From assembly GCA_020746105.1 (NCBI GenBank), contig CM036618.1, positions 121,321,280 to 121,385,279 on the forward strand: a stretch of DNA of 64,000 bases, given 5' to 3'. The DNA comes from Trogon surrucura (lineage: Eukaryota; Chordata; Aves; Trogoniformes; Trogonidae). Positions 26,641 through 37,531 of this stretch are shown here, piece by piece (position 1 is the first letter of the stretch; every line of letters begins with the position of its first letter). The notes under the pieces are model-generated. The model saw only the letters and a program-made list of their open reading frames with translations, had not been told where the DNA came from and searched no databases. A program made the position numbers and the translations under genes.

Positions 26641-27505
26641 AACATGTGCTTGGCCAAATAAACAAAAGAAAGCATACAGCTGAATAATTACCAAAAAGAC
26701 CGAGATGATCATAAGAACAGACAAGGCTTTGCTGTGTTACATCTACACCGATGTTCTCCCAGAAATTCAAAATACTTAGTGAGGGGAAAAAGTCACCTGG
26801 CCAGAACAGGTTAAACATTACTTTCTGCTGAAGACATCAGTGCACGTAGATGGTATCTGCCCTGGAAACTGAGCTCTTCACCTCCCAGTTTTATACTAAA
26901 GGTATCTCGCTGAATGCTCTATCTGTCTGAACTGATACATCCCAAAGTGAGAAATGCTCCAGCTTCTTTTCAGTCTGGCCCACAATACTGCTGGTTCCTG
27001 CCAGCTCTTCTCCTTAAACGACACTTTTCTTCCCATTTCAACATCCATCCTACAATTATGACTCTCTTAGACAACAGTCTCACAAAACTTCCAGCCTGGT
27101 TGCTTTCCAAAAAGTTTCTAAAATTATCTGTCAGGAATGGCAGGAATTCTCTGACTGAGCCACTGGTCACTGTAGGGAAACTTAATTTCCCATTTTGCTG
27201 GTTAATGCCACAGTCTTAGCCACAACAAAAGTTCATTTTCTTTAAAAAGAAATTGAAAGAACAATAATCCAAGAGAAAGTTCATACATCTGTTGGCAGTA
27301 GAAACAGAGCTGCATATCACAATAAATTAAGTGATCTTTACGGTTGTCTAGTACCCTATAAACCAGGATTTGAACCAGCACTGTACACTTGCAAACATGC
27401 AAGCTGTGAGAGGCAGCACGATGTTCACCATTAATCTGGTGAAAAGTCACATTTTATAGAGACTGTGGGAAAACAAGGGAAGATTGGCAAGGAGGATTAT
27501 AGTCA

Positions 27506-27900
27506 CGACCTGCAGCTGAGGTGTAGAAAAACACATATATCATACGAATTATTGTCTAGCCTCGCATGTTGGACAAGCAGAATATCTCTGTTTTGTTAAC
27601 ACAGGCCTGTGATACTCTTAGAGGCACCCTACTGAACATGCTTGGGACTCCTGCCCTGCTGTGGGAAAGATCAAAGCACAGTGGTGAACTCCACCTGCAC
27701 AAATCCCTGAAATACAGGTGAAAACAGCAGGTTCGGTGATCCTCTAGCAAGGACCAACGTCTGCAGCACCTGCGTCCCCGCTGCCGTGCCTCTGCCTGGG
27801 TGCTGTTTCAGGGATTTCCTGGTTGGTGAGGTCATGAAAATAGATTTACTCTTTGCATTTCATCCACTGTTTCCTCCCTGTGCCAGCAGCAGGATCCAGG
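27506..27900 (+). repeat. Endogenous retrovirus 5' LTR
   Basis: Direct repeat of the segment starting at 30685. Both copies share GACCTGCAGCTGAGGTGTAG near their start, then CCTGCCCTGCTGTGGGAAAG, AAAGCACAGTGGT and AAAATAGAT further in. The 3' copy starts TG, as an LTR should; here the pair has become CG. The two copies differ by many substitutions and several small indels, so the insertion is old. The right edge is approximate, since similarity fades around 27890-27900. I could not identify a primer-binding site or a target-site duplication with confidence. Confidence 0.8.
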
Positions 27901-28680
27901 AACAGCCATGTCTGGCTGGCAAAAAATCTGGGGACCAGGGAGGCCACGACAGCGACTTCCTGTTTCCCGGGATGGCCCAGTACTGGCCCTGGGCACCTGT
28001 GGCCACTTTCCTGGCTACATGGACTCCTACAGAAGCATGGCCTGAAACTGAAAACTGGGTGGCGCTTTGCCCCCAGACAATTTAAATGACTATGCATGGA
28101 TTACCATGGAAAGTGGCATCGGATTCTTGCATGTTAGAGGGGAGATTGGGACCGTTATTAGCTACCAGTAAAATGAGAGAATTGGAAAGTAAGTCAGGAC
28201 GTGTTACAGGATGCAACAGCAACGGTGCAAGAAGTAATTATTACTCAAGCAGAGAGGTGCCACGGGCTGCAAGGTACTGGAAAAGGGTTGGGAGGGTGTA
28301 TTGTAATCAATGGAACGGGGAAGTGAGCGAGCAGAGCAGCTGTGTGGTGTTTAGCTGCCAGCTGGGGTTAAAACACAACAGTCCTTTTTCGCAGCCAACA
28401 TGGAGATCACAGATCTGTGGACTGGGGGGGAAGTCTGACCTAAGGTTACCTTCACAATAGGAAGCACCACTCCATTTACCAACAGTGTTAATTGCCCCAG
28501 TAAAAGAATATATCTTGGATATTGATGTGTTGGGAGTATGAACAGTCAAAACTTTCAATGGCCACTTCTGCTTCAGGGCTTCACAAGGGGAATTTGCTGT
28601 TCAATCGACAACCACCTTGCACAGATTCCCAAAGTGAGATCCTGTTTGTGCTGCACACGCCTGCCAAGGTGGTAACTGTG
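27901..28680 (+). pseudogene. Retroviral leader and gag/protease-end region, degraded
   Basis: This lies between the 5' LTR and the reverse-transcriptase motif. No zinc knuckle or capsid motif could be read. Around 28480-28540 one frame gives EYILDIDVLG followed by a stop. This resembles the short block that precedes reverse transcriptase in ERV-L pol (typically ..Y.LGIDVL), so it may be the end of the protease domain. Small frames up to 124 residues exist across this stretch but show no family features. The assignment rests mainly on position within the element. Confidence 0.45.
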
Positions 28681-28689
28681 AAACAATAT

Positions 28690-29425
28690 CATGTTCTGGA
28701 GGGAGGAGGAAATTGCTCCAATCATTCAGGCACTTCAACAAGTGGGAATTGTTAAGGAAATTATTCCTGCTTTTAATCATCCTATTTGGCCTGTTTGAAA
28801 ACCAGACAGCACTTGGAGAATGACTGTAGATTATAGAGAACTGAATAAAGTCACCCCTCCACTTGCAGTTATGGTACCGGATGTGATTACTCTTACAGGG
28901 AAAAAAAAAATGGCAAAAATTTACAAGCCTGAAAGGTGGTGACAGATCTTGCTAATGCTTTTTTTTTCAATAGCCATTACACATCTATAAAGAATGTGCA
29001 CATAATTCTACTATTTGTATGCAGCTACACTTAAGGGCATTATATAGGCTATGGGGAAAAATAAGAAAAGGTCAGTGGGCCTTGAATACCCGGCAGGTCA
29101 ACTGGATCAGTCCCTTGCCCCCGTCAGGGGGTAGCAATATGTATTCACCACTGCAGATACAGTCAGGACTGTTTTTTATCGACTTTGCCAAATATGTCAA
29201 TCAACAGAACACACCTGAAGCATTAGAACAACTCATTCATCACTATGGAACTTCCTTGCCAAACACTAAGTGACCAAGGAACACATTTCATGGGACATAA
29301 CGTCCAAGATTGGACTCAAGGGCTAGGTTCAGATTGGCTACTCCACATTACCTAACATCCTCAAGCTAAAGGCTTGATTCAAAGAATGAAAGGGATGTGG
29401 AAGGAACAGTTAAAAAAAAGCTAAC
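28690..29425 (+). pseudogene. ERV pol pseudogene: reverse transcriptase and integrase remnants
   Basis: Reverse transcriptase: from about 28711 the frame shows EEIAPIIQALQQVG and NHPIWPV, then an in-frame TGA at 28796-28798, then WRMTVDYRELNKVTPP. Motif A (VTDLANAFF) follows at 28936-28965. After motif A the frame is lost. The YxDD box, connection and RNase H domains are missing, because integrase-like sequence resumes only about 120 bp later. Integrase: QVNWISPLPPSGG near 29091-29135, a frameshift near 29255, then SDQGTHFMGH, a TAA at 29353-29355, and HPQAKGLIQR. Family knowledge places a D,D,E catalytic triad in these three blocks. Here the first position reads Asn and the last reads Gln; only the middle Asp remains. 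The product is plainly inactive. Confidence 0.85.
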
Positions 29426-29559
29426 CAGTACTAAAACTTTACAACACCGGAGTTCACATCTTACTAAAGCAGGGATTTTTTTTAATGGAATAACCAGAAT
29501 AGTCATAGCCAAACACCCTATGATAGTATTAAAACACCTCCAGTACAAAGCATGGTGAG

Positions 29560-30680
29560 GATAGAATTGCTTCCAGATGATATCTCTCTCAAAATATTAA
29601 CTACAGGGGAAACTGAATTGTTTACACCAATGGATTATGTGGTGGGACCATGACCTATTAGCGTAGTCATGAACATTCATAGAATAACCCCTGAGAAAGC
29701 CATACAGTTCTCTACTCCAATTTCTCTTATTTTACACCCTCTACTACTAACAGATTCCCCAGTTCTTGTATTTCACCTATCTTCAAGGAACACCTGTACC
29801 TTATCTAGAGGAAATTGCTTTGCAACAGTGTTACTGGTGTTGCAAATCCAAGACCAAACTGAAGTTCAATCTGGGAAAGTGCAATCCATAGCTCTTCAAT
29901 CTGTGTGGACGATTACCCCACATCAGGTTGTCAAACCTGAAGTGACACTAGCTGAAGGAGCTGGAGCAACGGCACATGTATTTCCTGGTTTCCTCCCTTA
30001 TCCCAGGTTGGCTTGTCATGCTTTGTAGTCTTGTACTACAGGCACATGCCCTGGACACCCTTCTGCAAGGTCAGCATGTAAATACTTGGATTTGGCTGGC
30101 CTCTGCTGTAAACTAACTTATCTGTCTTGTATTGACAGGGGATTAGCAGCTACAGCTCTTCTGAGAACGTGTTTCACTGGCAGGCCAACCCCAGTAGCTG
30201 TATTACAGAATTACGCCATGCTAAGTGCTTTTCATATTAATGTTCCTCATTGTTACTTTTTCCGAGTAGGTAATAGCTGTATGGCAAAGAACATTATAAA
30301 ATTGATTGACGGTGGACTATCTCTTTCTTCAACACCAGAAACAGCTCTCCAGTTTGGAAGGCATGTGTTGTTTCAACATAACTCATTAATCAGCCAGCAT
30401 AGAGGATGGCATTCAACATCTCCAGAACTCAATGCATCAAATGAAGCAATCTGCTTGTGGTGCCTGGCTGGCCGAGAGGCTTAACTCCCCGACAGAATGA
30501 GCAGAACACCTGATTCAAAGCATTACTGTAGAGATATATTTATTCCTTTTTCTACGTGTTTATCACGTGCCTCTGCAAATTACCCTGCAAGCCCAAGCAG
30601 ACAGGTCCAGCTTTGCCAGCCCCAGCAGAAGCGGTCCCTTGAGCAAGGTGGTGGAATGTTGGAAAGCAACAAAAGACTGG
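29560..30680 (+). pseudogene. Retroviral 3' region, possibly env-derived, degraded
   Basis: This lies between integrase and the 3' LTR. Frames of 119 (29669-30028), 132 (30086-30484) and 105 residues (30497-30814) are open, but none is a recognisable full domain. Around 30080-30200, two different frames contain NTWIWLASAV and LLRTCFTGRP. Their spacing and flavour recall the surface part of some class I-type env proteins, but the match is weak and split between frames. No signal peptide, furin site or fusion peptide could be traced. A purine-rich stretch before the 3' LTR is poorly preserved. Confidence 0.4.
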
Positions 30681-30684
30681 CTCG

Positions 30685-31098
30685 TGACCTGCAGCTGAGG
30701 TGTAGAAACACACATATATCATGCCAATTGTTGTTTACCCTTGTGCATTGGACGAGCAGAACATCCCTGTTTCAACAACATAGGCCTATGATAGACTTCA
30801 AGGCATCCTATTGATTCCTGCCCTGCTGTGGGAAAGATCAAAGCACAGTGGTAAACTACGCCTGCATGAATCCCTGAAATACAAGCAAAACGAGCAGGTT
30901 TGGTGATCCTCAAGCAAGGATCTATGGCACCTGAGCTCTATGGTACCTCATCCCCGCTTGCATGCCCCTGGCCTGGGTGCTGCTTCAGAGATGAAGGTGA
31001 AGTAACGAAAATAGATCTACTCTGCATTTCGCCCCTGGTTTTGTGGCTGTTCCTGCACCCTTCCTGTGCTGGCTCACACAAAGACCCAGCCAGTCCCT
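30685..31098 (+). repeat. Endogenous retrovirus 3' LTR
   Basis: Direct-repeat partner of the LTR at 27506. It starts TGACCTGCAGCTGAGG and shares CCTGCCCTGCTGTGGGAAAG and GAAAATAGAT. The two copies are clearly diverged. The right edge is approximate: similarity is lost after about 31060-31098, near CACAAAGACCCAGCC. Confidence 0.8.
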
Positions 31099-31654
31099 AA
31101 GCAGCTATTACCTTATTATTCTGCCCATTACATTCATGAATTGCTTCTGCAAGGGATCACAGCCAGCTACGTCCCTTGTCGACACAGCGGGTAGAAAACT
31201 GTGTATTACCTTACCTGTTTCTGAAAGCTACTTACAGCTTCCAAAGGTAATCAATTCTCATGCTGACAGGATGAGACAGGCAATGGGACTAGCCTCTTCA
31301 CAGCTTTCTTTTACTGATAACCGCTATTGAGCAAGAATAAGCTGCTTGCCAGTTAATTACCCACAGAAGCCCCACCGGGGTTCTGTATCAGCCCTGCCCA
31401 TTTTTAGATCACTGCAGCTGACTCTCACCAGAGAAATTATGCCTCCTTACACTGAAGGGTCACAGACTCACTTGGACTGGATGGACCCTCAGCTGGTCTC
31501 TGGTTCATCCTTATGTTAAAATACAGGTCAATACCAAGTTCCCAGCACCGGGCTTGGGGTTTTGCCCAGCTGGGCCCTGAAAGCCTTCCTGATGGAGACT
31601 CCAGAACAACACGTCCCAGTACTGCTGCCTGCAACTTCATTTTTTTCCCCTCTC

Positions 31655-32610
31655 CCACACATGAAACCTCTCCAGCCTCCAGGCAAAGTATAAACCATTA
31701 ACAACTACCCTTTGTGTCCAATAATCCAGCCAGTTATTAATCCATATAGTAGTGTAGCCCTTGAGACCGTAATGCCCCAATTAGCATATGAGGACAGTGT
31801 TGCTAGAGTCAAGGTGGATGACATTCATCATTCTCCCCTCATTCACAAATCTAGTTACTTCATCATAGAAGACAGTCAGTCAAACATCACTGATCTTTGG
31901 TACATCTACGCTTGCTGTTACCAAACACCCTCCTCTCTATGCTACCAGAAAGAACCTTTGCTAGAAACAATCTATCTTTTGAAAAGAGGTGGAACATTTG
32001 CCTTTCTTAAGTTATCACGGATCATCTTCAATAACCATGGCCTTTCAAAGATGACAGTGTGTGAGATCACCGTGACATCAGCCACCACACTTGGGTGCTT
32101 CCCCTACGTTTCCACGTTCTTGCATGGGTTGAAATTTCTCAAGAGATCCATGACTCAGTCTTCTTCCACTACTGCCAGTCTCAAAACAGAGAGGCCTCAA
32201 AGACTTTGGTGGTGAAAACTGAGTCAAAGTACAAAACACTTCCCTGTGTCTGCTGTCACAAGATCACCCACCTCAGTCAGCTATGGGCCACATTTTCTGT
32301 GTTTATTCATTTACTACTAACGTAGCAGGAAAAGCACTTCAAGTCCCTTGCAAGTATCAACTCCAGGCGAACTTTGGCTTTCCTAACACCATCCCTATAT
32401 GCCCTTGCAAAGTATCAAAATTCCTCTTTTGTAGCCCATTCCTGCTTCTACCTCTTGTACATCACTTTTTTTTGTGCTGGAGCTCAATCTCAGGTTAGCT
32501 GGTTAGCTAAGACAGTCTCCTGATACATTTACTGGTTTTCATGAGTACAAGGATGAGTTGGTCTTGTGCTAAGAGGAGGTTATCCTACAGACATGACATA
32601 CCAGGTCTTT
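31655..32610 (-). mobile_element. CR1 LINE ORF2 fragment, antisense, long but degraded
   Basis: The plus strand reads as the antisense of a CR1 ORF2, in order. There is a piece with AACAACTACCCTTTGTGTCC and CCAGCCAGTTATTAATCCA. Next comes GTCAAGGTGGATGACATTCA, the reverse complement of the block coding the LDFSKAFDTV-type motif of reverse transcriptase. Then come AAAAGAGGTGGAACATTTGC and GTGACATCAGCCACC, CTTTGGCTTTCCTAACACCA, and finally TTGGTCTTGTGCTAAGAGGA. The order agrees with the antisense of the region running from the reverse-transcriptase palm back toward the endonuclease-RT linker. Many substitutions and indels make it non-coding. A 167-residue plus-strand frame (31712-32215) is an antisense shadow of this element. 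The edges are approximate. Confidence 0.75.
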
Positions 32611-35600
32611 CAAGCCAAGGCACATCAATACACACTATTTTTATCAGGGTTTACACTTCCAGAATTTCTTTACCTGAATTTAGAGATTTCCAGGTGTTAA
32701 TAGGATGGTGACTCCAGCCCTACTGGAAACTTACTGTGCTATGTGAAAAATCCCTACCTTTGCACATAAAGGCTCAAGCAACACGCTAAAAGCATTGCTG
32801 CAAGAGTCGTTGACTGTTACACACATCTACACATTGTCACAGCTCAGTTTCCAGAATGATGTCTTCAACATTTCCTGCTTCCAATGCATTGAGCTCATCA
32901 CATAGCAAGGTAGATGACAGTAACAAGGGTGTGGATCTGAGACCTGTGATTATTGGCTGAGAGTGCTGGTGCAAAGCAACGAATTTCTGGGGCTCGAAAC
33001 CAAGAAGGCGGCAGGAACTGAGGATGAGGAAGTCCTGTCTGTGGTGAAGTTGAAGCACTACACAGCAGGTGTAGTAAACGGTAGGGAACTCTGACTGGAA
33101 ACTAATTCGCGACATCCTCCTCTTGTCACTACAGGTATGAAAGCCAGAGGGTTTATGAAGACTACACTTTCCACTAATAGCACAATAGAACAGGTCAAAA
33201 GGCTTAGGTGGTGCAGGCGAAACAGGCTGGGGTCAAAGTCCCCTTTCAGTTTGTTTTTACCCAAAGGAACACCAAAAAATGATGGTATTTCTGAATCAAA
33301 ATTACTCTGTCGGTAGATCATTATGCTTGCACAGCTGAGGCTGCAAGCATCTGGAAAGGCTGTAGTCTGATCAGCCTTAAACCCTCCCCCCTTTTCTCTT
33401 ATCTTATTAATAAGCCTTATTGCATGACTCCAGTTGTGGGAATTAACTTATTTCTTTTTCCACAGCACTTGTTAACATTTATATTGAGTTTCATACCAAA
33501 CGCCTCAGTTACACTACTGCCACAGCACACAAAGGAAGTGCTAGCTATAGATGTGAGAAGGCAGAGCGCAAAGAAATTACATATAGGAAAATGATTCCTA
33601 TGAGAAGAGTTGCATGTCATTTTTCCTTTTGTGACTCTCTTTTCAAACAATGTTTCTTTAAGATCTTCACTGGGGAGCAAGTGACACTGCGATGCAGAAA
33701 AGAGGAAGAAAAAAGCAGGGAAGCTAAAAACATGGAAGGGACTGAGACTGGCTGCAGAGTAGAGCAGTTAGGAAGAGGTCCAGATGTCACAGGATAGAGG
33801 GTAAATATAATCAACTTCTGAATTTGAGCCCCCAAATGCCAGAGCATTTTCAGCCTACCGAATAAGTGGGGCACAGATTCATCTCATGCTGAGATGTTTT
33901 TGGCTTTCAGGAAGGAGCCTGCAAGCCCTGGAAAAGGCTGTAGTCTTGCTCACTGCAAGCTTCTTCCAAACTACTACCATTCTCAGTCCAGAACAGGGGG
34001 AAAAACAAAAAAAAGAAGTTGCAGATAGCTTTATACTGTCTTGGAGGCTTTATAAGGCATACAAGGAAATGATCTATCAAAGAAATAAAATTATTACATG
34101 TGTACTATAGGAAGACAATGTTTCCACTGGACAAACATATTTATTGTTTTAAAAATCTAACAACCACTCTGACTGACACCCAATCAACAGCAACGTAACA
34201 GCAAAAGAAACCTTTGCTAGAAAAGCACCTCCTGGTTACTACAGATATATATAAAAATAAGTTAGCTATTGAACTGTGCTTTGGATAAAGGCAAGTCCAG
34301 TCTACAGATTCTGGAAGAACACAAGGCATGTGCCTGTGTTGTAAGCACTACTGAAGCAGAGGACAGGGCCTGTGACACACCTCCCAAAGCTTAGGTCTTA
34401 CTGTGGGGCCCAACTTCCAATGAATCCAAGGGTGCAACACGGTTGTGGGCACACGGTTAGGCCTGACCGTCCCTTACTACATGAAAGTCCGTGCTGTCAG
34501 CTAGAATTGAGTGAGTCAGACTGAAAACAGTCACAGAAGCTATTTGAACTTGCAGTCCCACCCCAAAGCAGTGTAACTCTTCCCCAAAAAGCAACAGCTT
34601 CTCTTCTGGTAGAATGCTTCATTGCTGCTTTATCACTCAACCACCTCCTTTCCTGTCCTTGGTACGCCACAGATTGCTAGAAGCAAAGAGAGCCTCCCTA
34701 CTCCCCCACATTTGATCATCCCTAATTACCTTTCCCAACCCATTAAACAAAATCCTTTCTTCGGAAGCCTGGGGGGTTTGCTGTATTGGAATTGCTTCTC
34801 TATTTCTGCCGTGCACACACAGAGACACCGAATATTCTTACATCATTAAGATGCAAAACACATTGTTCCAGAGCCAGTGTTTTCAAAAGCCAGTATTTCC
34901 TTAATCCAGTGCTTCTTGTGGGCTTCCTACAAAAAAAAAAGGTTTATGGAGCCGATTTCTGCAAAGCCTGATGTTCCAGTCAGTCAGCTGTGTGCAGCTG
35001 TTGCTACATATTCCTGGCTTAGAAGCCTTCACTGGGCTGTGCCCTCTCTGCAGCCTCTGTACCAACAGTTACCTCTCTCAAACCTGAACATGTCTCCCTA
35101 CGCCCCTCCTTGCAAGGCAACAGCCGTAACTAAGCCCCAAGAGTTACAGAACTGCCACGTCTCAGATGCTAGAACCAGCATCACCAGTCACGTCCCCTGA
35201 ATACCCTAGCACTGCATTTCCCCTCCTACGTAAGGTGTTTAATGGTGAATTAATCTACTAAATAGGCACTAAAGTATATATATGTGTGTGTCAGAGCGTT
35301 ACAGGAACGGGGGCAAGGCCGGGGAAGGAGTAAAAGATGAGGAAGGGAGGAGGATGACCACAATCATGAAAAACCTGGGGCTGGTTCCTGCACAGGCTTC
35401 CTTGTGTACCCAGTCACCATACTGTCTGCTCCTCACATCCAGCTGTTAAGTGGGAAGCACGGCTCAGCGAGGTGTTACAAATATAAACACGCTGGAAGAC
35501 CATGTGAAGTTGCATTGCTTCCTACCTGTAAACAGATCAGGTAGGAAGGAACAGTATCTGCTCCTGTAAAATAGGATAAAGCGTAAGTACAGAACAGGGT

Positions 35601-37411
35601 GAGGCAGCTGGGGCGGGGAAACAGACCAGACAGGAATGGGGAGATTCCTACCAGGAATGAGATTCCTGGTTCATACAGGACTCTTGTCTGTTATTGTTCC
35701 CTCCTTTCCCAATCTGTGCTTGAAGCAGGAAGAGAGGGGAAATGGTATGTAATGTGGAATACAGTGCTAAACCCCTATCTGCCTTTGATAAGCCTCCTGA
35801 ACTTTCTAAGACTTCGCTTCCTCACCACTTCCTCAGCCATGGATGGAATTTACCAGTGGCTCGGTGCTTCTTTCACACATCGCACGGCAGCATAAAACCT
35901 GCTCTCCTCCAACCATACGGTGCTTGTATGACTTGACTAATCTAAAAGGTACATCTCACATTTCCTTCCTTTCTTTATTATCCTTTTCAGGCTAATCTTT
36001 ATTTTCTTTTTGCTCACCCTCAGTAATCTACTCCTGTTAAGGAGGAAATTCTAATTAATACCGTCCTGGGAGTCTACTGCCTTCAAAATTTCTCATTTGC
36101 AGCAGGTTAACAATAACTGAATGGGAAAATAACTTGTCAATAACTTGAAATTTGTCACTGAACTTGAAAGCAAATATTTCAGGCATCATTGTGGCAAATA
36201 GCTCATAAATAAAATGACGAGGGGATATATGTGATACATAAAAGAATGCTAGATTAGGTTTCTGGAAGCAAATCTCAAAAAAGGCCTTTTTCAATCGCTG
36301 CACAGGCTTTTTTTGCTTTCCTCTTCCTACACAAGCCAAAGATTGGGAAACACCCATACCAAGGGAGACACCTAAAGCCAGACAACCATTAAGCATGACA
36401 CTGGGCGTGCCTTCATTAGAGTGCTAGGCGTATGAGAGCCCCATTTAGAGAAAGATAAAAGATAGCTCTTTACTTGTAAAACAGTGGAGCCCTCGCCATA
36501 GTCGTTTAAAGCTTTCAAGAGGGATGGTCAGGTGAGCACCTAGGCTCCAAAGGCAACCTTCTCCACCCCCTCTCACCATCACACCTCACTATAAAGCCAG
36601 CCTTTTCCTAGTTGCTCCCAGACTTCCTACTAACGATCACATCAAGACCTTGAATGAGAACACTGAAGACAGACAGTATATTCCCAGTCAGAACAGGTAT
36701 CACAGACAGACAACATTAAAGATTTGGGCTCTTTCAGCAAAAGCATACCTTTGGTTTTGTGGTTCATTCTTTAGGGTGCAACATGCCAACTGCTCTACAA
36801 AACGCTCACATAAATGAGAAGGGCTGGTTTCAAAAAGAACAGCTTGAGAAGTAAACTGACTTGGATTTTAAGCAGCACAAGGCTAGAGAGCAGGCATTGG
36901 TAAAGTGCAGGCAGCAGTCAAACCAACCTTGCAGTAACATAAATATCAAGAAAAGGCAGCTTCCCCTGCCTATGTGCTTTTTGGTTATACTCGTACAGCA
37001 ATAAATCACACTTTAAAAACCACTCCACACGCACTGGAAGCTGATAAAACAGCTTTCACTAGTGATTAATACATCGCAAAGTCAACTCCACTCTCAGTTA
37101 AGCTTTAGAAGGAAACTACTGCCTTTCAGCGTGCATGTGTTCGTTGTGTTTGATAGGAACTAGAAGCTCGTTAGTCCACAGGACCAACAATAGTATCTTG
37201 CGTGAGCATTCGCAACTCTTGTTGCAGTTCAGAATGATAATAAAAAAAGCAGCTTCAGGTCCCGAGATGACACAATTTAACACACAAGCCTACTCCATAC
37301 AACCTGTTCAATGGAGACTAAGACCGCCGTAAAACTAGCTTAATAAGTAATGTTGCAACTACCTATTTGTTTTCAATATTGAGGCAATTAGGATAAACAA
37401 TTAAAGCTTAC
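32611..37411 (-). other. SPTLC3 intron 1, 5' part: no gene seen
   Basis: Intron sequence ending at the donor GTAAGC next to exon 1. It contains a short TA/TG dinucleotide run at 35275-35291. The open frames (up to 113 residues) have no recognisable motif. No repeat family beyond the CR1 at its left edge was identified. Confidence 0.5.
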
Positions 37412-37531
37412 CTTCGTTCCTTTAGTAATTCCATTTTTCTTATAGATTCCACTTTTTAAGAAGTTGTTCTGTTTCTGATGATGATGGTGATGATGTAGGT
37501 GTCCATTGCAGACAGCACTGGGATTAGCCAT
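37412..37531 (-). CDS. SPTLC3: SPTLC3 coding exon 1 (start codon, His6-containing leader)
   Basis: First coding exon of serine palmitoyltransferase long chain base subunit 3. Read on the minus strand it gives 40 residues beginning MANPSAVCNG. This matches the MANP...AVCNG start I recall for mammalian SPTLC3 and is unlike the SPTLC2 N-terminus. Residues 11-18 read HLHHHHHH, followed by a Lys/Asn-rich stretch ending in GITKGTK. The exon ends at a codon boundary before GTAAGC. The ATG has G at +4 but C at -3, so its context is only moderate. An in-frame TAA at 37541-37543 lies just upstream, which supports this start if the DNA is contiguous with the mRNA. The ATG is directly preceded by an AG (TTTAAACAG), so a spliced 5' leader joined exactly here is also possible. 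The leader is cytosolic and poorly conserved in the family. Confidence 0.9.

Larger units (their letters stand above)
27506..31098 (+). mobile_element. Endogenous retrovirus, class III (ERV-L-like) pol, defective
   Basis: About 3.6 kb from LTR to LTR, in plus orientation, antisense to SPTLC3 and inside its first intron. The order is: 5' LTR, an unassigned leader/gag region (about 27900-28470), a possible protease-end remnant (about 28480-28540), reverse-transcriptase remnant, integrase remnant, an unassigned and possibly env-derived stretch (about 29560-30500), and 3' LTR. The pol motifs (TVDYRELNKV, LPPSGG, SDQGTHF) are of the ERV-L type as I know that family. It is far shorter than a full-length provirus and has stops, frameshifts and a large pol deletion. 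No retroviral gene can be functional. It sits about 550 bp from an antisense CR1 fragment. Confidence 0.82.
1..37531 (-). other. SPTLC3: SPTLC3 gene span, 5' part (exons 1-4, introns 1-4)
   Basis: Four exons in collinear order on the minus strand define the 5' part of SPTLC3; the gene continues past base 1. The encoded subunit pairs with SPTLC1 in the ER membrane and makes the long-chain base. SPTLC3-containing complexes are known to accept shorter acyl-CoAs than SPTLC2 complexes. No promoter, CpG island or TATA box could be assigned next to the start codon. In human, as I remember it, SPTLC3 lies on chromosome 20 with a large gene-poor region upstream, which fits the absence of a neighbouring gene in the remaining 26 kb here. 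Confidence 0.9.

Noticed and set aside
28020-28085. TGGCGC-containing stretch as a primer-binding site of the retrovirus
   Set aside because: It begins like some primer-binding sites but lies more than 100 bp beyond the apparent LTR end and the following bases match no tRNA 3' end that I can recall.
27786-28460. Several frames of 78-124 residues across the 5' LTR and leader
   Set aside because: They lie in LTR or degraded retroviral leader sequence and overlap each other in different frames without any gag motif.
31712-32215. 167-residue plus-strand open frame
   Set aside because: It is the antisense strand of a degraded CR1 ORF2 fragment and shows no domain of its own.
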